This document shows positions 51,182-58,213 of a stretch of 64,000 nt of DNA, in pieces. This stretch comes from Lelliottia nimipressuralis (GTDB lineage: Bacteria > Pseudomonadota > Gammaproteobacteria > Enterobacterales > Enterobacteriaceae). Every line of letters starts with the position of its first letter. Position 1 is the stretch's first letter. The stretch spans positions 372,001 through 436,000 of the forward strand of contig NZ_SDDX01000001.1 of the NCBI RefSeq assembly GCF_004115925.1, given 5' to 3'. Made by a program: the position numbers and the translations under genes. The notes beneath the pieces are model-generated. The model was not told the DNA's origin and made no database searches. It worked only from the letters and a program-made list of their open reading frames with translations.

Positions 51182-53332
51182 CTAAACGTTCACCGCGTCA
51201 ATCAGCCGGGTTTTCATCGACTGATAGGCAGAGGCGGCATAATCTTCCGCCCAGCGCTGATCGTCGATGGCCTCCAGTTTAACCGCGCAGTACTTGGTTT
51301 CCGGCGTTTTCGAGGTCGGGTCCAGATTATCCTGAGTCAGTTCGTTACAGGCTCCGATCCACCACTGGTAAGTCATGTATACCGCGCCCGGATTAATGCG
51401 CTCGCTGACGTTCGCCCGGGTGATCACTTTCCCGCGACGCGAACGTACCCACACCAGCTGTCCGTCTCTTACCCCCAGCGCGTCGGCATCCGCCGGATTC
51501 ATCTGCACCCGTCCCGGTTCATCGGCCAGGCTTTGCAGCGCGGCGCAGTTACCGGTCATCGAACGGCAGGAGTAGTGGCCGACTTCGCGTACTGTACACA
51601 GCACTAACGGATAGTCTGCGTCCGGCACTTCAGCAGGCGCGCGCCACGGGGCGGCAAAGAGCTGGCCTTTACCATTGGGCGTATCGAACTGATTGTCTTT
51701 GTACAGGTAGGGCGTGCCGGGGTGATCCAGCGTCGGACATGGCCATTGCACGTGGCCCATCTCACCCATTTTTTCGTAGGTGACGCCGAAGAACAGCGGG
51801 CAGAGTTCGCGCATTTCGTCCCAAATCTGCTGGTTGGAGTCGTAATGCATCGGATAGCCCATCGCGCTGGCAAGCAGGCTGATGATCTCCCAGTCGCGTT
51901 TCACGTTGCCGCTGGCCTCAATTGCTTTACCGAAGCGCTGGAAGCCGCGGTCTGCACAGGTAAACACGCCGCCGTGCTCACCCCAGGAGGTCGCAGGTAA
52001 CAGCACATCGGCGACTTCGGCGGTTTTGGTCATGAAGATGTCCTGTACCACCACGAAGTCGAGCGCCTCAAAGCCGCGACGCACCAGGCCCAGATCCGCT
52101 TCGGTCTGGAGCGGGTCTTCCCCCATGATGTAGTAGGCTTTGATTTTGCCTTCCAGCGCCAGGTGCGGCACTTCGGTGATGCGTGTGCCGACCTGGTCGT
52201 CCATGGTGTTGACGTCAATCCCCCAGGCGTCAGCAAACTTCGCGCGCACGGCGGCATCCGTCACGTCCTGATAGCCAGGGAACATGTTCGGCAGCACGCC
52301 CATATCGCACGCGCCCTGTACGTTATTTTGCCCGCGAACCGGGCCGACGCCGACGGCAGGGCGGCCGAGATTGCCGGTCAGCAGCGCCAGGCTCGACAGG
52401 CCTTTCACCACATCCACAGCCTGGCCGAACTGGGTCACGCCCATGCCCCACATCACCGTGGCGGACGGCGCGGCGGCGAAGGTGCGCATCGCCTGACGCA
52501 CGTCGCGCGCCGGGATGCCGGTCAGATGTTCGACCTTCTCAGGCGCGTAATCCGCAACGATTTTACGATATTCGTCGAGGCCATCGGTGAAGCGCGCGAT
52601 GTAGTTTTTGTCGTAAAGTTCCTCTTCCAGCAGAACGTAGCCAAAGGCATTGACCAGCGCCATATTGCTGCCGTTGTTGAGCTGCAAATGCTGATCGGCG
52701 ATACGCGCAGTTTCGATGCGACGCGGATCGCAGACGATGATTTTGGCACCGTTTTGTCGGGCTTTGAGCACCCGACGGGCGACGATCGGGTGCGAATCGG
52801 CGCAGTTATAGCCGAACACCAGCAGACATGCTGAGTTCTCGATATCGTTTATGGAGTTACTCATTGCGCCGTTGCCGAGCGTCTTCTGCAAGCCGGCCAC
52901 TGACGGGCCGTGGCAGACGCGGGCACAGCAGTCCACGTTATTGGTGTTAAGTACACCGCGTGCAAACTTCTGCATCACGTAGTTGGTTTCGTTGCCGGTA
53001 CCGCGTGACGATCCGGTCGTCATGATCGCGCGTGGGCCGTATTGCTCTTTGATGGCTTTCAGTTTGCTGGCGGTGTAGCGGATCGCCTCTTCCCAGGTGA
53101 CAGGGGTGAATTTGTCTCCTTTGTTATAGCGGATCATCGGCTGGGTGAGGCGAGGGGTGAGCAGACGGGTATCGTTGAGAAAGTCCCAGCCGTAAAAGCC
53201 TTTCAGGCACAGGGTGCCCTGGTTGGTGACGCCTTCAGCGGCTTCGGCACGGAGGATACGGTTGTTTTCTACAACGAGATTTAATTTACAGCCTGCGCCA
53301 CAGTAGGGGCAGACGCTTGCGATTTTTTTCAT
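51182..53332 (-). CDS. fdhF: Formate dehydrogenase H-type catalytic subunit, Cys in place of Sec140
   Basis: A 716-residue molybdopterin oxidoreductase highly similar to E. coli FdhF, which oxidises formate to CO2. The N-terminal 4Fe-4S cluster ligands are Cys8, Cys11, Cys15 and Cys42, with Lys44 next to them. The residue that is selenocysteine 140 in E. coli is Cys here, codon TGC at 52913-52915, in CCARVCHGPS; the neighbouring His141 is kept. There is no in-frame TGA, so no selenium is needed. Start at the ATG complement 53330-53332. A sigma-54-type promoter lies about 100 bases upstream. No hyc or hydN genes are in the window, so its electron acceptor is unknown. Absent from this position in K-12. 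Confidence 0.93.
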   Translation of the reverse strand: MKKIASVCPYCGAGCKLNLVVENNRILRAEAAEGVTNQGTLCLKGFYGWDFLNDTRLLTPRLTQPMIRYNKGDKFTPVTWEEAIRYTASKLKAIKEQYGPRAIMTTGSSRGTGNETNYVMQKFARGVLNTNNVDCCARVCHGPSVAGLQKTLGNGAMSNSINDIENSACLLVFGYNCADSHPIVARRVLKARQNGAKIIVCDPRRIETARIADQHLQLNNGSNMALVNAFGYVLLEEELYDKNYIARFTDGLDEYRKIVADYAPEKVEHLTGIPARDVRQAMRTFAAAPSATVMWGMGVTQFGQAVDVVKGLSSLALLTGNLGRPAVGVGPVRGQNNVQGACDMGVLPNMFPGYQDVTDAAVRAKFADAWGIDVNTMDDQVGTRITEVPHLALEGKIKAYYIMGEDPLQTEADLGLVRRGFEALDFVVVQDIFMTKTAEVADVLLPATSWGEHGGVFTCADRGFQRFGKAIEASGNVKRDWEIISLLASAMGYPMHYDSNQQIWDEMRELCPLFFGVTYEKMGEMGHVQWPCPTLDHPGTPYLYKDNQFDTPNGKGQLFAAPWRAPAEVPDADYPLVLCTVREVGHYSCRSMTGNCAALQSLADEPGRVQMNPADADALGVRDGQLVWVRSRRGKVITRANVSERINPGAVYMTYQWWIGACNELTQDNLDPTSKTPETKYCAVKLEAIDDQRWAEDYAASAYQSMKTRLIDAVNV

Positions 53333-53432
53333 CAATAACAGACCTGTTAAGAAATGAATTAAGGTATTGCGGAGGTCCGCAATACATCATGCGATTCAAT
53401 ATGTTGAATGTGCGTCATCTGACATTCCTGCT

Positions 53433-53450
53433 AAGCAGGTTCTGTGCCAG
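53433..53450 (-). promoter_or_regulatory. Sigma-54 (-24/-12) promoter of fdhF
   Basis: The minus strand reads CTGGCACAGAACCTGCTTA: the GG and GC pairs are separated by exactly ten bases inside TGGCAC-N5-TGCT, the RpoN pattern. It lies about 100 bases before the fdhF start. E. coli fdhF has the same promoter class, with activation by FhlA and formate. Confidence 0.8.
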
Positions 53451-53499
53451 ATTTCATTTCATTGATTTAACAGGAGTTGTTTGGTTTTGAACGCCTGGC

Positions 53500-53529
53500 T
53501 CGACATGACATTCGACAAAAGTGTCGACA
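53500..53529 (-). promoter_or_regulatory. Repeated TCGACA elements upstream of the fdhF promoter
   Basis: TCGACA occurs at 53500-53505 and 53512-53517, and TGTCGACA at 53522-53529. The elements sit 50-95 bases upstream of the sigma-54 promoter, the place for an enhancer-type activator site. FhlA is the natural candidate; the match to its published consensus was not verified. Confidence 0.5.
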
Positions 53530-53533
53530 AAAG

Positions 53534-53580
53534 AAAAGGCCAGTGAGAAACGCAGCAGGGTGCGACGCTCTTCTGGCCTT
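53534..53580 (-). terminator. Terminator of the ycgZ-ymgA-ariR operon
   Basis: On the minus strand AAGGCCAG and CTGGCCTTTTC pair across a 30-base apical region that itself contains GCGTCGCA/TGCTGCGT. T-rich sequence follows. Confidence 0.65.
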
Positions 53581-53599
53581 CGGGGGCGAAATCGTTTTT

Positions 53600-53878
53600 T
53601 TAGATATCGTCCATGGTATAGCCAACCACGATTTCGAGGGTTTTGCGGATCACGTCAGCCATCACCACATCGTCGGTGGTTTCAAGGGCGTTAATCAGCC
53701 AGAGGATAATGGCTTTGTTGGTCAGATGCCCTTCTGACGCCATGATACAGCTCACCGCAGAGGCGAAAAGCGCGGATTCATCGGCCAGTCTGTCGCCTGC
53801 ATTACGGAAATATTCAGACAGCGCGGTATCATGAAAACCAGTATACGCAGCGGGTTGAACTTGAATATTTTGTCTCAT
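53600..53878 (-). CDS. ariR: AriR (YmgB)-family biofilm regulator
   Basis: A 92-residue protein whose C-terminal half matches E. coli AriR/YmgB: SEYFRNAGDRLADESALFASAV, then ALETTDDVVMADVIRKTLEIVVGYT (each quoted in part). AriR is a small helical dimer similar in fold to Hha/Cnu, linked to acid resistance and biofilm control. Last gene of a ycgZ-ymgA-ariR set that in E. coli is repressed by BluR and relieved by BluF in blue light. The first 18 residues (MRQNIQVQPAAY) differ from E. coli. Confidence 0.88.
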   Translation of the reverse strand: MRQNIQVQPAAYTGFHDTALSEYFRNAGDRLADESALFASAVSCIMASEGHLTNKAIILWLINALETTDDVVMADVIRKTLEIVVGYTMDDI

Positions 53879-53913
53879 TTATTCTCACCGTAAGGGTTAT
53901 TGATCGGTTGCTG

Positions 53914-54234
53914 TTAGTGTATGTTTTTTGAACCGCTGGGCTTGCCATCGCCAAACAGCGGGAAAACATTATCGCTTTGCTCGCTTTTTAGACCGTTCAG
54001 ATCCCTCTGAGGGCGGGCTCTCTTACGTTGTGCGAACGGCGTACCGCTGGCGCTGATTTCGGCTATCACCGCCGCGAGGGCTTCGCGACGGCGAGGGTCG
54101 GCCTCACTCGCCTCCATGTCCCGCAGTCTCCGCACGAGAGACTGCTTGCTGACAGGGCCGTGCTCTTTCAGAAGAGATAAAACCGCCTCTCCAATTAATT
54201 CATCTGTTAATTGCTCTATTTCACTTCTGTTCAT
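53914..54234 (-). CDS. ymgA: YmgA-like small protein
   Basis: A 106-residue protein with a helical N-terminal half, ELIGEAVLSLLKEHGPVSKQ followed by DPRRREALAAVIAEI. This resembles E. coli YmgA (EITGQAVLQILR and FRRDLIDSIIRDF) in spacing and hydrophobic pattern, while the C-terminal half is polar and unlike it. Both end in IH. In E. coli YmgA acts with YmgB through the Rcs system to favour colanic acid over curli. Middle gene of the three-gene set. No ymgC homologue is visible. Confidence 0.78.
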   Translation of the reverse strand: MNRSEIEQLTDELIGEAVLSLLKEHGPVSKQSLVRRLRDMEASEADPRRREALAAVIAEISASGTPFAQRKRARPQRDLNGLKSEQSDNVFPLFGDGKPSGSKNIH

Positions 54235-54285
54235 AACTGCATCTCTGATTGCCGCAGGGTGACGTCACGCCGTGCGGCATTAAGT

Positions 54286-54311
54286 CAGATCCCCTTTTAA
54301 GGGGGTCTGCT
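54286..54311. repeat. Palindrome between ycgZ and ymgA
   Basis: AGATCCCCTT-TT-AAGGGGGTCT, a near-perfect inverted repeat in the 170-base gap. Without an adjacent T-run on the minus strand it is more likely an mRNA processing or stability structure than a full terminator. Confidence 0.4.
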
Positions 54312-54404
54312 GAAGATTGCCAGGTCTTTTTGTGCCTGAAACGTTCCTTCGTCAGAATTGACTTAAAAACCAGGTGATCTGTTAAATGGGTTTGCTATTG
54401 GATC

Positions 54405-54644
54405 TCAGCGATCAAATAGCAAACCAATCAATGCATGGTAGTGGCTCTCTTCTTCTGGACCGGACGCCTTATCAAGACGGCTGAGTAACTTGGTGCACAG
54501 GTTTTTGCGATTCAAATGACGACCATCGCTCAGGATCTCTACTACGATCTGTCCCAGGGTTTCTTGCTGAGTAGGTAGCGCAGCTTTCTCGAAGTACTGG
54601 ACAATCGCATTACCGCTATCGGGAATGTAGCTGTTCTGACGCAT
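54405..54644 (-). CDS. ycgZ: YcgZ family connector protein
   Basis: A 79-residue protein very close to E. coli YcgZ: MRQNSYIPDSGNAIVQYFEKA, TQQETLGQIVVEILSDGR and the C-terminal ESHYHALIGLLFDR all have direct counterparts. First gene of the BluR-controlled set and divergent from bluF. In E. coli the Ycg/Ymg proteins feed blue-light and cold signals into the Rcs phosphorelay, which reduces curli and raises colanic acid. Confidence 0.9.
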   Translation of the reverse strand: MRQNSYIPDSGNAIVQYFEKAALPTQQETLGQIVVEILSDGRHLNRKNLCTKLLSRLDKASGPEEESHYHALIGLLFDR

Positions 54645-54987
54645 GTATCACTCCTGTAAAATTAAGTAGTCAGCTAAGTTACGATTTAAGTTATACGTTT
54701 TTTAAAAAGTTGTACATTTTTGATGTACAGTTTTTTACCTTAATTTTAAGCAAAAAGTGCTATTTGTTTTTTATCAGTAAGTTACAATGTGTTTGATTCG
54801 ATATCAGTACAGAATATATTGTACAAGATGTTTCACTCTGAAAATTCTGTACAAACGCGCGGGAGGCTGTGGAATCCGGCTGAACTGTTTGAAATGTGAA
54901 TTATTTGTTAATCAATTAATGTGGTATAACAATGACCTGACCCCCGCGACACGCCGCGGGGGTAACCTTCTACTCACCAGGACGACT
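54645..54987. promoter_or_regulatory. ycgZ-bluF divergent control region with TGTACA repeats
   Basis: 343 A/T-rich bases between the divergent genes. Copies of the TGTACA core stand at 54711-54716, 54724-54729, 54821-ish within TTGTACAA (54819-54826), and 54849-54854, with a further GTACA at 54807-54811. The pair at 54704-54736 is an inverted arrangement with A-run and T-run flanks (AAAAAGTTGTACA and TGTACAGTTTTTT). This fits sites for MerR-family BluR or MlrA, whose E. coli targets contain AAAATTGTACA-type arms. Confidence 0.7.
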
Positions 54988-56205
54988 ATGCTCACGACAA
55001 TAATCTACCGCAGCCATCTCTGCGAAAACGTTCCGGTGAAAGCGCTGGAAGAGATGGTCGCGGGAGCGAACATTAAGAACGGGGAATCCGACGTCACCGG
55101 GATTTTACTGTTCAATGGAACGCACTTTTTCCAGCTGCTGGAAGGGCCGGAAGAGAGCGTTTTCCGCATTTACGCCGACATTTGCAAAGATCCGCGCCAC
55201 TACAACCTGGTGGAGCTGCTGTGCGATTACGCGCCGTCGCGACGCTTTGGCAAAGCAGGAATGGAGCTGTTCGATTTACGCACTTATGATCGCCAGGAAG
55301 TACTCCAGAAGGTGCTTGATAAAGGGACGACCAAGTACCAGCTGACCTACAACGATCGCGCATTGCAGTTCTTCCGTACCTTCGTTGAAGCGACGGAAAA
55401 AGCCAACTACTACGAAATTCCTGACGGCGATAGCTGGGACTTTATCCCGGACGACGATGTTGCACCGGCAGAACCCCTGACGCTCGACGCATCGGCTGAT
55501 TGCGGCTTTGCCTTTCAGCCGATTGTCGATCCCTTTGCCCGGGAACTGGTCTCCTATGAGGCCCTGATCCGCACCGCTGACGGCGGCTCTCCGGATGCCT
55601 ACTTCAAAAAATTCTCTGGCAACGAGATTTACGAGGCGGATTTGCAGAGTAAGAAAGTGGCGTTTGCCATGGCCGGCAAGTTACGCCTTCAGGAGCAGGC
55701 CTTATCCGTCAACCTGCTGCCAATGACGCTGGTAAATGTGCCGGGCGCGGTGGGATTTCTGTTAAATGAGATTGAAGCCAACGGTCTGGTGCCGGAGCAG
55801 ATTGTGGTCGAGTTCACCGAGAGCGAAGTGATTTCGCGCTTTGATGAATTTAAAGACGCCGTCCGCCAGCTCAAAAGTGCCGGTATCAGCGTGGCAATCG
55901 ATCACTTTGGCGCGGGTTTCGCAGGGCTATTATTGCTGGCACAGTTCCAGCCAGACCGAATCAAGATTAATCGCGATCTGGTGGCGGATGTCCATCGCAG
56001 CGGCCCGCGACAGGCGATTATTCAGGCCATCATCAAATGCTGTACATCCCTTGAAATCCTGGTGTGTGCCGTGGGTGTCGAAAAGGCGGAAGAGTGGATG
56101 TGGCTTGAGTCGGCGGGGATCTCCCAGTTCCAGGGACATCTGTTTGCCAGCCCGCGTTTTGGCGGGATTCCAGCCGTGGCGTGGCCGGAGAAAAAACAGG
56201 GATAG
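54988..56205 (+). CDS. bluF: Blue-light sensor BluF (BLUF domain plus degenerate EAL domain)
   Basis: A 405-residue cytosolic photoreceptor. The BLUF flavin domain (about residues 1-95) keeps the key photochemical residues Tyr7, Asn31 and Gln49. The C-terminal EAL domain runs from about 170. Unlike E. coli BluF, which I recall as EAI at this place, the EAL signature is intact here (YEALIRT, Glu191). Asn242, Glu278, Asp305 and Lys326 are also kept, but the DDFG motif is DHFG (His306) and the AEGVE motif is AVGVE, so c-di-GMP hydrolysis is still unlikely. In E. coli, lit BluF binds BluR and removes it from DNA. Start at ATG 54988 as in E. coli. Confidence 0.94.
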   Translation: MLTTIIYRSHLCENVPVKALEEMVAGANIKNGESDVTGILLFNGTHFFQLLEGPEESVFRIYADICKDPRHYNLVELLCDYAPSRRFGKAGMELFDLRTYDRQEVLQKVLDKGTTKYQLTYNDRALQFFRTFVEATEKANYYEIPDGDSWDFIPDDDVAPAEPLTLDASADCGFAFQPIVDPFARELVSYEALIRTADGGSPDAYFKKFSGNEIYEADLQSKKVAFAMAGKLRLQEQALSVNLLPMTLVNVPGAVGFLLNEIEANGLVPEQIVVEFTESEVISRFDEFKDAVRQLKSAGISVAIDHFGAGFAGLLLLAQFQPDRIKINRDLVADVHRSGPRQAIIQAIIKCCTSLEILVCAVGVEKAEEWMWLESAGISQFQGHLFASPRFGGIPAVAWPEKKQG

Positions 56206-56362
56206 CGTCGTAAAGGTTGTACAAATCAGACCAGGTACACGTCATCTTGTACAAAATCGACTTGTACCCTGGTCAATTGTTAGTTATACAATCAGGTTAT
56301 ACAATCTGCTAAAGTTGATCAGGTTTGGTATGGAAGTATTGCGTTTAAGCATGAGGGAGTTA
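56206..56362 (+). promoter_or_regulatory. bluF-bluR intergenic region with TTGTACAA and GTTATACAATC repeats
   Basis: TTGTACAA occurs at 56217-56224 and 56247-56254, with related GGTACA (56234-56239) and TTGTAC (56262-56267). Then GTTATACAATC is repeated at 56283-56293 and 56296-56306, a 13-base period. The array lies just upstream of bluR, suggesting autoregulation by BluR or control by a paralogue such as MlrA. Confidence 0.65.
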
Positions 56363-57094
56363 ATGGCCTTATACAGTATCGGCGAAGTCGCCGAACGATG
56401 CGGAATCAACCCCGTCACACTGCGCGCCTGGCAGCGACGCTACGGTTTGTTGAAGCCGCAGCGCAGTGAAGGGGGCCATCGTCAGTTTGACGAAGAGGAT
56501 ATCCAGCGCATCGAGGAGATTAAACGCCTCATGAAAACCGGCATTTCGGTTGGCAAGGTAAAGGCGTTACTGGAAGTCGGCGTTCCTCTGGTGGACAGCA
56601 ACTGGATCTCTCTTCAGGAAGAGATGATGACGGTGCTGCGGTTTGCCAGTCCCGCGAAACTGCGACTTAAAATTTCTGAATTCCGTCGCGACCACGCCAT
56701 AGAAGTTCTCATCGATCACATTTTCATTCCGGTTCGTCAGCGTTTAAGCCTGGATCACAACACCGCCCGACACATGTCCAGCCTGCTGGATGGGGTGCTG
56801 ATCGATTTCATTGCGATGCTTCTGGCTGAAGCGCGCAAAAAACCGGGCAACGAAGCGTTGCTGATTGGGTGGGATACGGACGATCGTACGCGTTTATGGC
56901 TGGAAGCCGGGCGCCTGTCGCAGCAGGGCTGGCATATTGATGTGCTGGCTGAGCCGATTGACTCGCCGAAACCCGAGCTGTTCCCGGGGCAAAAAATATT
57001 TGTCTGGACGGGCCATGCGCCGTCAATGCGTCAGCAGGAGCAGTTAGATCACTGGCGCGAACAAGGTTTTTCCGTCTCATTTATCAACGGCTAA
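56363..57094 (+). CDS. bluR: MerR-family repressor BluR
   Basis: A 243-residue regulator, the same length as E. coli BluR. The MerR-type winged helix-turn-helix is at the N-terminus: [20 protein letters not shown], then [18 protein letters not shown]. The C-terminal two-thirds is a B12-binding-like effector domain without an evident cobalamin His motif. In E. coli it represses ycgZ-ymgAB until lit BluF binds it. Start chosen at ATG 56363 because GAGGGAG precedes it and [14 protein letters not shown] aligns with E. coli; ATG codons at 56330 and 56351 are alternatives. Confidence 0.92.
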   Translation: MALYSIGEVAERCGINPVTLRAWQRRYGLLKPQRSEGGHRQFDEEDIQRIEEIKRLMKTGISVGKVKALLEVGVPLVDSNWISLQEEMMTVLRFASPAKLRLKISEFRRDHAIEVLIDHIFIPVRQRLSLDHNTARHMSSLLDGVLIDFIAMLLAEARKKPGNEALLIGWDTDDRTRLWLEAGRLSQQGWHIDVLAEPIDSPKPELFPGQKIFVWTGHAPSMRQQEQLDHWREQGFSVSFING

Positions 57095-57108
57095 TCGCCT
57101 GACAAGAC

Positions 57109-57130
57109 TAAAAAGGCCCTTTCGGGCCTG
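57109..57130 (-). terminator. Terminator between bluR and the glycine-zipper protein gene
   Basis: AGGCCC-TTTC-GGGCCT with an A-run before it on the plus strand, hence a T-run (CCTTTTTAG) on the minus strand. It best serves the minus-strand gene at 57155-57427 and may also slow bluR transcripts. Confidence 0.8.
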
Positions 57131-57154
57131 CCATATTTGCTGCTTATTCGCGGC

Positions 57155-57427
57155 TTATTTCCTGCCGACCAATAAACCGATGATCAGCCCGATTGCGCCT
57201 GCCGCCATCAGCCCAGTCAATGGATTATCACGAACTCTGTCAGAGACCTCTGAAGCGACGTCTGATGCTTGTGCTGCGTATTTGCGTGCGGCGCCTTTCA
57301 GCTGATGTTTCGGTGAATCAACCGCATCGCCAAACTGGGACTGCGCTTCGCCTGCAAATTCATCGGCTTTGTTCAGGGCTTTTTTCGCCAGGCGATCGGC
57401 TTCATTCTCAAAATCATGTGATGACAT
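57155..57427 (-). CDS. Small glycine-zipper membrane protein (DUF883/ElaB-YqjD-like)
   Basis: A 90-residue protein with a long polar, probably helical N-terminal region rich in Ala, Glu and Lys (ADRLAKKALNKADEFAGEAQ). It ends in one C-terminal membrane segment, NPLTGLMAAGAIGLIIGLLVGRK, with glycine-zipper spacing. This layout matches the YqjD/ElaB/YgaM family of C-tail-anchored proteins that bind ribosomes in stationary phase, although the helical part is shorter. The ribosome site AAGGAG precedes the ATG. I recall no counterpart at this position in K-12. Confidence 0.8.
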   Translation of the reverse strand: MSSHDFENEADRLAKKALNKADEFAGEAQSQFGDAVDSPKHQLKGAARKYAAQASDVASEVSDRVRDNPLTGLMAAGAIGLIIGLLVGRK

Positions 57428-57836
57428 ACTTATCTCCTTTTGGTGTCACATAAAGTTTAGTCCCTTATCCCTGACGCGCTGATGATTCGGTGTTTTCCTG
57501 GAATGCCTTGTTTGCGTAAATCACATAACGCCCTGATTTTCGGGTAGTCGGTTGATTCTGAAGATTTTCTAAAACCGATTAAATAAATAGGTATTCCCGA
57601 TACATATTTTCCCCTTGCGCTGTTCTCACGGTTTTAGCCCATCAAATGCGTTATACATCAAAGCATTAAACAATTTTTTCATAGGCTAATAAGCTGCGTC
57701 GCAGGGTCTATGCTTAATAAAAGTAGCCAAAAAGGGCGGTTTAGCCGAAAGCCCCTGCTGTCAGGGGGTTGAAGTGATAATCGTTATCACTAACATGGTG
57801 TAATGCCCCTGGTGGCTTAACAGATGAGGTGGACCT
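57428..57836. other. suf upstream region
   Basis: 409 non-coding, A/T-rich bases between the divergent glycine-zipper gene and sufA. The suf promoter and Fur box lie at the right end. In E. coli OxyR, IHF and IscR sites are further upstream; AATTTTTTC and CAATTTTTTCAT tracts could serve IHF, but no site was assigned. I looked for the RydB RNA known next to sufA in K-12 and did not find it. Confidence 0.45.
57774..57790. promoter_or_regulatory. Fur box of the suf operon
   Basis: GTGATAATCGTTATCAC is a perfect 17-base palindrome containing the Fur 6-1-6 elements GATAAT and TTATC, 47 bases before the sufA start. It agrees with Fur repression of suf when iron is ample. Confidence 0.88.
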
Positions 57837-58205
57837 ATGGAATTGCATTCAGAAACCTTTAATCCCGCTGATTTTGCCTGGCGTGGTTTGACGCTGACGC
57901 CCACGGCGGCGGCGCATATTCACGAGCTGATAGCGAAGAAGCCGGATATTGTGGGCTTGCGTCTCGGCGTTAAACAGACTGGCTGCGCCGGATTCGGCTA
58001 CGTGCTGGACACGGTGAGCGTGCCCGAAAAAGACGATCTGGTGTTCGAAACCGACGGGGCGAAGCTGTTTGTCGCACTGCAGGCGATGCCGTTTATCGAT
58101 GGCACCGAAGTCGATTACGTGCGCGAAGGCTTAAACCAGTTATTCAAATTCAATAACCCGAAAGCGCAGAATGAATGCGGCTGCGGCGAAAGCTTTGGGG
58201 TATAG
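57837..58205 (+). CDS. sufA: Fe-S cluster carrier SufA
   Basis: A 122-residue A-type carrier that receives clusters from SufBCD and passes them to apoproteins. The three conserved Cys are in TGCAGFGY and the C-terminal ECGCGE. Length matches E. coli SufA. First gene of sufABCDSE; nine bases to sufB. Confidence 0.97.
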   Translation: MELHSETFNPADFAWRGLTLTPTAAAHIHELIAKKPDIVGLRLGVKQTGCAGFGYVLDTVSVPEKDDLVFETDGAKLFVALQAMPFIDGTEVDYVREGLNQLFKFNNPKAQNECGCGESFGV

Positions 58206-58213
58206 GCGGTACT

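Noticed and set aside
55841-56362. Long in-frame extension upstream of bluR overlapping the end of bluF
   Set aside because: It overlaps the EAL domain of bluF in another frame; the ATG at 56363 has a good ribosome site and gives the E. coli BluR length.
57428-57836. RydB small RNA upstream of sufA
   Set aside because: The remembered K-12 RydB sequence was not found here or after ydiH; no compact hairpin-plus-T-run of that kind is present.
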